This document shows positions 25,304 to 31,959 of a stretch of 64,000 nt of DNA, one piece after another. This stretch comes from Sphingobacteriales bacterium (GTDB lineage Bacteria > Bacteroidota > Bacteroidia > Chitinophagales > Chitinophagaceae): the NCBI GenBank assembly GCA_012270485.1, contig JAAXIF010000023.1, forward strand, positions 62,001 through 126,000. The letters run 5' to 3'. The position numbers were made by a program, and so were the translations under genes. Under the pieces are notes generated by a model. The model saw only the letters and a program-made list of their open reading frames with translations, was not told the origin of the DNA and made no database searches. The number at the start of each line of letters is the position of its first letter. Positions within the stretch are counted from its first letter, which is position 1.

Positions 25304-25993
25304 ATGAATTTTGGAAAAGAGTTTGAGCAGTATGCAGTAAAACACCGTGGTATCAGCAGTGCCACTTTGCATAGTTATCAGCAACACCATGTAACCAATC
25401 TCACCCCCTATATCATTGAAGAGCGCCCCCTGAATGTAGCCAGTATGGATGTATTCAGCCGCTTGATGATGGACCGTATTATTTTTATGGGTGAGGGTAT
25501 CAATGATTATGTAGCCAATATTGTTACCGCACAATTACTATTCTTAGAAAGTACCGACCGCAGTCGCGATATTCAGATGTATATCAATAGTCCGGGGGGC
25601 AGTGTATATGCAGGTTTGGGCATCTATGACACCATGCAGTTTATTGGTCCGGATGTAGCTACCATTTGTACCGGTATGGCTGCCAGTATGGGACAAATTC
25701 TGTTGTGTGCCGGCGTAAAAGGAAAACGTACGGCATTGAAACATAGTCGTATCATGATGCACCAACCCAGTGGTGCTATTGGTGGACAAGCCACCGATAT
25801 TGAAATCACAGCCCGTGAGATCAAGAAATTGAAACAAGAACTATACTCCATCACTGCACATCATACCGGAAAAGATGTAGCCACCATCGCCCAAGACAGC
25901 GACCGCGACTTCTGGATGACCGCTCAGGAAGCTAAAGAATATGGCCTGGTAGATGAGGTTTTATTGACCAATCCAAGGAAGGAGAAGAAGTAG
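25304..25993 (+). CDS. clpP: ATP-dependent Clp protease proteolytic subunit (first copy)
   Basis: A 229-residue serine protease subunit of family S14. The catalytic triad is in place: Ser in GMAASMGQIL, His in MMHQPSGA, Asp in DSDRDFWM. Compared with ordinary ClpP it has about 30 extra N-terminal residues (up to EERPLN). It assembles into heptameric rings that degrade substrates unfolded by ClpX. A second clpP follows after a 51-bp repeat-filled gap, then clpX, so the two subunits may form mixed or alternative barrels. The start at MNFGKEFEQ has no in-frame competitor nearby. Confidence 0.93.
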   Translation: MNFGKEFEQYAVKHRGISSATLHSYQQHHVTNLTPYIIEERPLNVASMDVFSRLMMDRIIFMGEGINDYVANIVTAQLLFLESTDRSRDIQMYINSPGGSVYAGLGIYDTMQFIGPDVATICTGMAASMGQILLCAGVKGKRTALKHSRIMMHQPSGAIGGQATDIEITAREIKKLKQELYSITAHHTGKDVATIAQDSDRDFWMTAQEAKEYGLVDEVLLTNPRKEKK

Positions 25994-26044
25994 TCCATGG
26001 ACTATGGACCAAAATATTTTCAAATTTTCAAATTTTCAAATTAC
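25994..26044. repeat. Short heptad/octad array between the two clpP genes
   Basis: ccatgga and ctatgga words are followed by three ttttcaaa units (8-bp period). It starts directly after the clpP stop and ends just before the second clpP start at 26045. Read as protein it produces a spurious N-terminal extension. Confidence 0.8.
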
Positions 26045-26677
26045 ATGATACACTCAAAATACATCAACCCCTACCTCATGGAAGATGAGGAAGAGAATGA
26101 ACCAAAAGATGATAAACAAGAGCAGGCTGGTTTTATGATGAAGAAGATGGAGAAATTGTTCTTTGAAAAAAGAGCGGTTTACTTGTGGGGACCTGTTGAA
26201 GACAAATCTGCACGTGATGTAGTCAGTAAATTATTATTGCTGGATGCCGATAAACCCGGCGAAGAAATCAAATTTTATATCAATAGTCCGGGTGGCGTCG
26301 TAACCAGTGGTATGGTCATTTATGATACCATTAAAATGATCCAAAGTCCGGTAAGTACCATTTGTATGGGACTGGCAGCCAGTATGGGATCTATTTTATT
26401 GAGCGCGGGTGCCAAAGGAAAAAGATTTATTTATCCGCATGGGGAAGTGATGATTCATCAACCCAGTATTGGGGGTTACTTCCAGGCAACCAGTGCTGAT
26501 ATTGAAATTCATGCTGAACAGATTCGTAAAACCAAAGAATTAGGAGCTAAAATTCTGGCTGATAATTGCGGAAAAACGGTAGAGCAGATCATGAAAGACT
26601 TCGACCGCGACTACTGGATGAATGCTACTGAAGCCGTTGAATATGGCATTGTAGACGCTGTTTTATCGAAAATTTAA
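26045..26677 (+). CDS. clpP: ATP-dependent Clp protease proteolytic subunit (second copy)
   Basis: A 210-residue S14 serine protease subunit with a complete triad: Ser in GLAASMGSIL, His in VMIHQPSIGG, Asp in DFDRDYWM. An acidic N-terminal segment (LMEDEEENEPKDDKQEQ) precedes the core, unlike the first copy. I start at ATG 26045 (MIHSKYINPY). The frame stays open to 25997, but those codons are intergenic repeat. It probably pairs with ClpX (next gene) and with the first ClpP in a heteromeric barrel, as known for bacteria with tandem clpP genes; that pairing is inference. Confidence 0.93.
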   Translation: MIHSKYINPYLMEDEEENEPKDDKQEQAGFMMKKMEKLFFEKRAVYLWGPVEDKSARDVVSKLLLLDADKPGEEIKFYINSPGGVVTSGMVIYDTIKMIQSPVSTICMGLAASMGSILLSAGAKGKRFIYPHGEVMIHQPSIGGYFQATSADIEIHAEQIRKTKELGAKILADNCGKTVEQIMKDFDRDYWMNATEAVEYGIVDAVLSKI

Positions 26678-26711
26678 TCGAAATACACCTTATTTATCCT
26701 TTTTAACCCCG

Positions 26712-26739
26712 TTTGGTAGTCTGAACGAGGTTAACTTTG
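26712..26739 (+). promoter_or_regulatory. Putative promoter of clpX
   Basis: TTTG (26712-26715) and TAACTTTG (26732-26739) match the Bacteroidota -33 and -7 elements with a 16-bp gap, slightly short of the usual 19-21. Confidence 0.6.
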
Positions 26740-26796
26740 CAACATCGGACTGATGATTCGTGTCTAGTACAGAAATACAGGTCTGACAATCATTGT

Positions 26797-28038
26797 ATGG
26801 CAAAATCAAATCATTTACACTGTTCTTTCTGCGGTAGGAGTCGCGATGAAGTAAAGATCCTCATAGCCGGACAGGAAGGACATATTTGTGAGAATTGTGT
26901 AGAGCACGCACAGGAGATCATTGTACAGGAACTGAACAATAAAGCAGAAAACAATTCCGGCAATTCAGGTTTCAAACTGAATGTGCGCAAACCTGCTGAG
27001 ATCAAGAAATTTTTGGACGAATATGTGATCGGACAAGATGATGCGAAGAAAGTATTATCTGTTGCCGTATATAATCATTTCAAACGCGTAACGCAGAAAC
27101 AACAACAAGATGATGTTGAAATTGAAAAGAGTAATATCATCATGGTGGGTGAGACAGGAACCGGTAAGACCTTATTAGCAAAAACCATTGCTCGTTTATT
27201 AAACGTTCCTTTTGCCATTGTTGATGCTACAGTATTTACAGAGGCTGGTTATGTAGGTGAAGACGTGGAGAGTATGCTTACACGTTTATTACAGAACTGT
27301 AATTATGATGTGGCAGCCGCAGAGCGAGGAATTGTATATGTAGATGAACTGGATAAAATTGCGCGTAAAGGAGATAATCCTTCTATCACGCGCGATGTAA
27401 GTGGCGAAGGGGTACAGCAGGGATTACTTAAAATGCTGGAAGGAACAGAAGTATTGGTACCTCCACAGGGTGGCAGAAAGCATCCTGAGCAAAAAATGAT
27501 CAAAGTAGATACCAAGAATATTCTTTTTATCTGCGGTGGCGCATTTGATGGTATCGATAAAGTAATCGCGAGAAGAGTAAATACCAATGCCATCGGATTC
27601 AGTGTCAACAAAGAAGAACAGGAAATGCAGCGCAAGAACCTGTTACAATTTGTCAATGCACAAGACCTGAAAAGCTTCGGTCTAATCCCCGAATTACTCG
27701 GACGTTTACCTGTTGTAACCCATCTCAATCCTTTAGATCAGGAAACATTGAGAAGCATTCTAACAGAACCCAAGAACTCATTGATCAAACAATACACACG
27801 CTTATTTGAATTGGAAGGTATCGAACTGATCATTGATACCGAAGTACTGGACTTCATGGTGAGCAAAGCACTTGAATATAAATTGGGTGCACGAGGTTTA
27901 CGTAGTATCTGTGAGGGTATTCTAACCGATGCGATGTTTGAATTACCGGGAAGTGATGTAAAACAATTACATGTTACCAAAGCTTATGCAGAACAGATGT
28001 TTGGAAAGAGTAAGTTGAGTGCATTGAAAGTAGCATAA
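26797..28038 (+). CDS. clpX: ATP-dependent Clp protease ATP-binding subunit ClpX
   Basis: A 413-residue AAA+ unfoldase. The N-terminal zinc-binding domain has paired cysteines HCSFCGRS and CENCVEH. Walker A is [11 protein letters not shown], Walker B is [11 protein letters not shown], the pore loop GYVGED is present, sensor 2 is GARGLRS, and the IGF-like loop for ClpP docking is in the middle region. It unfolds tagged proteins and feeds ClpP. The start is ATG 26797 ([11 protein letters not shown]). The frame continues upstream to 26737, which would overlap the promoter and is rejected. A separate promoter suggests regulation independent of clpP. Confidence 0.97.
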   Translation: MAKSNHLHCSFCGRSRDEVKILIAGQEGHICENCVEHAQEIIVQELNNKAENNSGNSGFKLNVRKPAEIKKFLDEYVIGQDDAKKVLSVAVYNHFKRVTQKQQQDDVEIEKSNIIMVGETGTGKTLLAKTIARLLNVPFAIVDATVFTEAGYVGEDVESMLTRLLQNCNYDVAAAERGIVYVDELDKIARKGDNPSITRDVSGEGVQQGLLKMLEGTEVLVPPQGGRKHPEQKMIKVDTKNILFICGGAFDGIDKVIARRVNTNAIGFSVNKEEQEMQRKNLLQFVNAQDLKSFGLIPELLGRLPVVTHLNPLDQETLRSILTEPKNSLIKQYTRLFELEGIELIIDTEVLDFMVSKALEYKLGARGLRSICEGILTDAMFELPGSDVKQLHVTKAYAEQMFGKSKLSALKVA

Positions 28039-28106
28039 GAAGAGACAAGGTTCAAGAAGATAAGGTACAAGGAAGATTCAAGAAATAAGTTTCAATATTT
28101 TATCAG

Positions 28107-28136
28107 GCGATGGGAATAACTTCTCATCGCTTTTTT
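28107..28136 (+). terminator. Terminator after clpX
   Basis: A stem gcgatgggaa / ttctcatcgc (one G-T pair) with a 4-nt loop is followed by six T. Confidence 0.8.
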
Positions 28137-28160
28137 GTTGCACCATATTAACTTGCAGTT

Positions 28161-28261
28161 AGCTAATGGTTGATGATTCATAGCGTATAGGTCATAGCGT
28201 ATAGTTCATGGCATATAATAAAACCTTCTTACTATATGCCATGAACCATAAGCCATTAGCT
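28161..28261. repeat. Inverted repeat whose arms differ by four heptads
   Basis: The left arm (28161-28216, 56 nt) starts agctaatgg and ends ttcatggcatat. The right arm (28234-28261, 28 nt) is the reverse complement of those ends. The extra 28 nt in the left arm are tcatagc/gtatagg-type heptads. Confidence 0.85.
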
Positions 28262-28283
28262 ACAAGCTAAAAAACTAAAACAG

Positions 28284-28448
28284 ATGAACGAACTTATTGA
28301 AAAATTAACCAAGGAAGCAGGCCTCACTCCTGAACAGGCTCAGAAAGCAGTAACAACTATTGCCAATTTTGTAAAAGAAAAATTCCCGATGCTCGGTGGT
28401 GCCGTTGACCAAATCTTTGCTGCCGGAGCACAAGAAGATGGCCAATAA
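28284..28448 (+). CDS. 54-residue conserved-looking small protein
   Basis: An open frame begins MNELIEKLTKEAGLTPEQAQ and ends GGAVDQIFAAGAQEDGQ. It reads as two or three amphipathic helices (LTPEQAQKAVTTIANFVKEKF) followed by a Gly-containing turn (MLGGAVDQIF). The pattern resembles the short helical repeats of DUF2267/DUF2780-like proteins, but I cannot assign a family. Codon use is normal for the window, and the ATG follows directly after the heptad repeat. It has no signal peptide or membrane segment, so it is cytoplasmic. Function is unknown; I judge it real because of its regular helix pattern and start context. Confidence 0.7.
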   Translation: MNELIEKLTKEAGLTPEQAQKAVTTIANFVKEKFPMLGGAVDQIFAAGAQEDGQ

Positions 28449-28458
28449 CCTTTCCGCA

Positions 28459-28533
28459 TAACTCTGCGCAAACCTCTGTGTTCTTTGTGGTAAAAAGTAA
28501 ACCACAGAGTGAAAGGAGTTTTGCACAGAGTTA
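28459..28533. repeat. Degenerate 33-bp inverted repeat (ctctg words)
   Basis: taactctgcgcaaacctc (from 28459) pairs with the arm ending gcacagagtta (to 28533). About three quarters of positions match. It lies between the convergent 54-residue gene and the YjbR-like gene. Confidence 0.7.
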
Positions 28534-28542
28534 CACGGATAC

Positions 28543-28869
28543 TTATTTTTTCTTTGAAACGAGTTGGTAAGATTTCTTAATAAAATCCTGGAGTTGCTTT
28601 GAGGATAATACCCTATCTACAACAACTGTATTCCAATGTTTTTTATTCATATGGTAGCCGGGCAAAACAGATTGCGGATATATTTCGCGTAGTTCCACCG
28701 CTTCATCAGGATCGCATTTCACATTGAATTGTAAGGGATCATTATCTAATCCCATCAGAAAGAACATTTTCCCATTCACTTTATATACCAATGTATCCGG
28801 CCCAAAAGGCGTTGTCTCTTCTACGTTAGGAAAAGAAAGCACAAAGTCTCGTAGGGATTCGATGTTCAT
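28543..28869 (-). CDS. MmcQ/YjbR family protein
   Basis: A 108-residue single-domain protein. Features of the MmcQ/YjbR (CyaY-like fold) family are the N-terminal FVLSFPNVEETTPFG, VYKVNGKMFFLMG, FNVKCDPDEA and the C-terminal PGYHMNKKHWNTV. Members are cytoplasmic and thought to bind DNA or act as small adaptors; no reaction is established. It is monocistronic in appearance, flanked on both sides by heptad repeats. Confidence 0.9.
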   Translation of the reverse strand: MNIESLRDFVLSFPNVEETTPFGPDTLVYKVNGKMFFLMGLDNDPLQFNVKCDPDEAVELREIYPQSVLPGYHMNKKHWNTVVVDRVLSSKQLQDFIKKSYQLVSKKK

Positions 28870-28879
28870 AATGTAATTA

Positions 28880-28954
28880 AAAAGTCAAAAGTGAAAAGTC
28901 AAAAAACGGATTCTTTCATCTTTGACTTTTCACTTTTGACTTTTGACTTTTTAC
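28880..28954. repeat. Perfect 24-bp inverted repeat of agtcaaa/agtgaaa heptads
   Basis: 28880-28903 and 28921-28944 are exact reverse complements with a 17-nt loop. The right array continues in 7-bp register (ttttgac, tttttac, ttctcac) into the last codons and stop of korA (28951-28953). Confidence 0.9.
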
Positions 28955-30807
28955 TTCTCACTTATCATCTTCCTCACCGCATCCACCAATTCTCCTTTGG
29001 TAATCGGCACTCCCATCACTTTATTGTAGCCTTTTGCATCAACAAGGTATTGATCGCGGATGATTTTGATGAGTTGCCCATTATTGATTTCAGGTATCAG
29101 TATTTTTTCAAAATTACCTATGATATCTCCCAAATTTTTTGGGAAAGGACGCAGGTAACGAATATGTGCATGACTTACTGCATGTCCTTCAGCTTGTAAT
29201 TCTTGCACCGCACTCTTAATGGCGCCATAGGTAGAGCCCCATCCCAATACCAATACTTTTCCTTTTTCAGGACCACTATCCAGCGTTTGTAGAGGAATAT
29301 AATTTGCAATCTTATCTACTTTAGCCTGACGCGTATTCACCATGTGTTGGTGATTCTCCGGTTCATAGTTTACATTACCTGTAACGTCTTGTTTTTCCAA
29401 TCCACCAATACGATGTTCCAATCCGGGGGTGCCGGGAACAGCCCATGGACGAACCAGTTTTTCATCACGCTTGTACGGCATGAATTTTTCTTCCCCTTCT
29501 GCTAATCCCGTTTTGAAACTGATATCAATGGGTTTTAAATCAGCACTGGTAGGGAAACGCCAGGGTTCTGCCCCGTTGGCAATGTATCCATCACTCAATA
29601 AAATAACCGGTGTCATGTGTTGTACGGCAATACGTACTGCTTCATAAGCTACATCAAAACAATCACTGGGAGTAGAAGAAGCGATTACGGGCATTGGACA
29701 TTCTCCATTTCTTCCGTAATAAGCTTGCAACAAATCACTTTGTTCTGTTTTGGTTGGCAAGCCTGTTGATGGTCCACCTCTTTGAATGTTTACAATTAAT
29801 AAAGGAATCTCTAACATCACTGCCAGTCCCATGGCTTCTGTCTTCAAAGCCATACCCGGACCTGAGGTAGTGGTTACACCCAATGAGCCGCCATAGCTGG
29901 CACCGATGGCTGCAGTAATACCTGCAATTTCATCTTCTGCCTGAAAAGTGCGCACACCAAATGATTTATACTTACTTAGTTCATGTAAAATATCAGAAGC
30001 AGGTGTGATAGGATAAGTACCCAGGAAAATAGGCAATCCACTTTTATCACTTGCAGCAATCAATCCCATCGCCAATGCCTGATTACCCATAATGCTGCGA
30101 TATACACCCGGTTTCATCTTCGCTTTCTCTACTTTGTAACGAGTAGTGAAGGCTTCGGTAGTATCTCCATAATTATATCCTGCCTGTAATACTTTGATAT
30201 TACTCTGCAGGATCACGTCTTTCTTACCAAATTTCTCTTTTAGAAAATCGATGGTATTATCCAGACTACGATTGTACATCCAGTAAAGTAGTCCGAGTAC
30301 AAACATATTCTTGGCACGATCTCTTTCTTTGGTACCGAGCTCTGTAAATTCTTTAATGGATTCACGGGTTAGTTTGGTGACATCTACTTTGGTTAATTCA
30401 AAGCCATCCAAACTTCCATCTTCCAAAGGATTCACGCCATCGGGATAATTGGCCAGACGAAGATTTTTGGCATCAAATCCATCAATATTGGCAATGATCT
30501 TACCACCGGGTTTAATGCTTTTCAAGTTCACTTTTAAAGCGGCGGCATTCATGGCTACCAATACGTCACAAAGATCACCGGGGGTAAATACACGATCACT
30601 GGAAAAACGCAACTGGAAACCGCTTACACCTGGCAGGGTTCCAATCGGAGCACGGATCTCAGCAGGGAAATCAGGAAAAGTGGCTAGATCAATACCCAAT
30701 AGGGCTGTATTATTGGTGAACTGTTGTCCGGTCAACTGCATACCATCTCCACTATCACCCGCAAATTTGATGACTACATCTTGTAAAAGCGCTTCTTTTC
30801 TTTCCAT
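28951..30807 (-). CDS. korA: 2-oxoacid:acceptor (ferredoxin) oxidoreductase, alpha subunit with fused gamma domain
   Basis: A 618-residue cytoplasmic enzyme subunit. The N-terminal gamma-type domain (KFAGDSGDGMQLTGQQF, residues about 12-190) is fused to the alpha pyrimidine-binding domain (GNQALAMGLIAA, YPITPASDILHEL, TTSGPGMALKTEAMG, EIPLLIVNIQRGGPSTGLPT) and a C-terminal transketolase-like domain. This is the KorA layout of 2-oxoglutarate:ferredoxin oxidoreductase, which makes succinyl-CoA and reduced ferredoxin. The catalytic beta subunit (korB), usually adjacent, is absent from the neighbourhood and must lie elsewhere. The last codons are part of the heptad repeat. Confidence 0.9.
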   Translation of the reverse strand: MERKEALLQDVVIKFAGDSGDGMQLTGQQFTNNTALLGIDLATFPDFPAEIRAPIGTLPGVSGFQLRFSSDRVFTPGDLCDVLVAMNAAALKVNLKSIKPGGKIIANIDGFDAKNLRLANYPDGVNPLEDGSLDGFELTKVDVTKLTRESIKEFTELGTKERDRAKNMFVLGLLYWMYNRSLDNTIDFLKEKFGKKDVILQSNIKVLQAGYNYGDTTEAFTTRYKVEKAKMKPGVYRSIMGNQALAMGLIAASDKSGLPIFLGTYPITPASDILHELSKYKSFGVRTFQAEDEIAGITAAIGASYGGSLGVTTTSGPGMALKTEAMGLAVMLEIPLLIVNIQRGGPSTGLPTKTEQSDLLQAYYGRNGECPMPVIASSTPSDCFDVAYEAVRIAVQHMTPVILLSDGYIANGAEPWRFPTSADLKPIDISFKTGLAEGEEKFMPYKRDEKLVRPWAVPGTPGLEHRIGGLEKQDVTGNVNYEPENHQHMVNTRQAKVDKIANYIPLQTLDSGPEKGKVLVLGWGSTYGAIKSAVQELQAEGHAVSHAHIRYLRPFPKNLGDIIGNFEKILIPEINNGQLIKIIRDQYLVDAKGYNKVMGVPITKGELVDAVRKMISEK

Positions 30808-30825
30808 CTGCCTAGATTATTCCAG

Positions 30826-30833
30826 CAAAGTTA
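30826..30833 (-). promoter_or_regulatory. Putative -7 box for korA
   Basis: The minus strand reads TAACTTTG, 18 bp before the korA start codon. Confidence 0.55.
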
Positions 30834-30868
30834 CAGTTTACAAGCAAGTGTGCGTGTCGTTTTTTGAG

Positions 30869-30968
30869 TACTAGGTACTGGGTGCTAGGTACTAGGTGGG
30901 CGTATAGCTTATGGTTCATGGCTTATAGGAATATTGTGCTTACTATAAGCCATGAACCATAAGCTATA
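30869..30968. repeat. gtactag heptads and a perfect 26-bp inverted repeat
   Basis: gtactag/gtactgg/gtgctag words fill about 30869-30898. Arms 30903-30928 and 30943-30968 are exact reverse complements (tatagcttatggttcatg and on) with a 14-nt loop. It lies between divergent korA and the BI-1 gene. Confidence 0.9.
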
Positions 30969-31020
30969 GCTAAAAGAGTGCCTAATCCTTGAAGCTTTTC
31001 CAAACAACCGGTAGTTTCCG

Positions 31021-31028
31021 TACATTTG
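31021..31028 (+). promoter_or_regulatory. Putative -7 box for the BI-1 family gene
   Basis: TACATTTG matches TAnnTTTG, 20 bp before ATG 31049. Confidence 0.5.
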
Positions 31029-31048
31029 AAATAGAAAATTTTTGTATT

Positions 31049-31816
31049 ATGGCTTTATTCAAATCGGGTAACCCTACCCTTACAGAGAAAATGTTCAATA
31101 AGAGTCTGCAGGCGGAAGCTGATATGCAGGGAACCATGAGTGTTCGTGGCACCATTAATAAGTTTGGTTTCATGATGCTGATGGTGATTGCAGGTGCTGC
31201 CTATACCTGGAATCTGTTTGAACAATTAAATGAGGGATTGATGTATACCCTCATGATTGTAGGTGCAATCGGCGGATTGATCACTGCATTGGTCATTACT
31301 TTCAAACCTACCTGGGCACGTTTTCTAGCCCCTGCTTATGGTATTCTTGAAGGCTTCTTCATAGGCGGACTTTCTGCCGTTATGAATGCTGCTTTTGCAG
31401 ATCAATATCCCGGACTCATCATGCAAGCGGTAGGTCTCACATTTGGCGTGGCCATTGCCATGTTCTTGCTGTATAATTTCCGCATCATCAATGCTACGCA
31501 GAAATTCAAATCAGTGGTGATTGGGGCTACCATGGGTATTGCTATCTTCTACCTCATCACTATGGTGCTGCGCCTGTTTGGTGTGAATGTGAGTTTCATG
31601 TATGATAGCAGTTGGTTAAGCATTGGTATCAGCTTGTTTGTGGTATCGATCGCTGCACTAAACCTGATCATGGATTTTGATATGATTGAAAAGGGCTCTG
31701 AAATAGGCGCCCCTAAACATATGGAATGGTATGGTGCTTTTGGTTTGATGGTTACCATCGTGTGGCTATACATTGAAATTCTGCGCTTGTTGAGTAAACT
31801 TGGCAGCAGAGACTAA
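31049..31816 (+). CDS. Bax inhibitor-1/YccA family membrane protein
   Basis: A 255-residue inner-membrane protein with seven hydrophobic segments after a soluble N-terminus (MALFKSGNPTLTEKMF). The pattern, including GFMMLMVIAGAAYTW, LAPAYGILEGFFIGG and a final segment ending IEILRLLSKLGSRD, fits the BI-1/YccA/YbhL family (the YbhL-like 'Bax1-I' group common in Bacteroidota). Relatives are calcium-leak channels or modulators of membrane proteases; its specific role here is unknown. The start is ATG 31049; the longer frame from 30989 runs through the promoter. Confidence 0.88.
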   Translation: MALFKSGNPTLTEKMFNKSLQAEADMQGTMSVRGTINKFGFMMLMVIAGAAYTWNLFEQLNEGLMYTLMIVGAIGGLITALVITFKPTWARFLAPAYGILEGFFIGGLSAVMNAAFADQYPGLIMQAVGLTFGVAIAMFLLYNFRIINATQKFKSVVIGATMGIAIFYLITMVLRLFGVNVSFMYDSSWLSIGISLFVVSIAALNLIMDFDMIEKGSEIGAPKHMEWYGAFGLMVTIVWLYIEILRLLSKLGSRD

Positions 31817-31840
31817 TCATTCTATCCCAACATATTTATA

Positions 31841-31877
31841 AGAGGTTGTATCAAAAGCTTGATGCAACCTCTTTTTT
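31841..31877 (+). terminator. Terminator after the BI-1 gene
   Basis: A 14-bp stem agaggttgtatcaa / ttgatgcaacctct with one G-T pair and a 4-nt loop is followed by T run 31872-31877. Confidence 0.85.
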
Positions 31878-31919
31878 ACTATGAACCATGGACTATCGAC
31901 CATAAGCCATAAACTATAA
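31878..31919. repeat. Six actatga/accatgg heptads
   Basis: Uninterrupted 7-bp register: actatga, accatgg, actatcg, accataa, gccataa, actataa. It sits between the BI-1 terminator and the E1 gene. Confidence 0.85.
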
Positions 31920-31959
31920 ACGATTACAACTATCTTAGTCACATCATAACAGATAACCC

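Noticed and set aside
25997..26044. Upstream extension of the second clpP
   Set aside because: The extra residues (MDYGPKYFQIFKFSN) are translated intergenic repeat; the family-like start is at 26045. The same reasoning removed 5' extensions of pit, galE, gldA, clpX and the BI-1 gene.
28459..28533. Insertion-sequence terminal repeats
   Set aside because: Arms are short, the spacer holds no transposase frame, and no target-site duplication was seen at this or the other inverted repeats.
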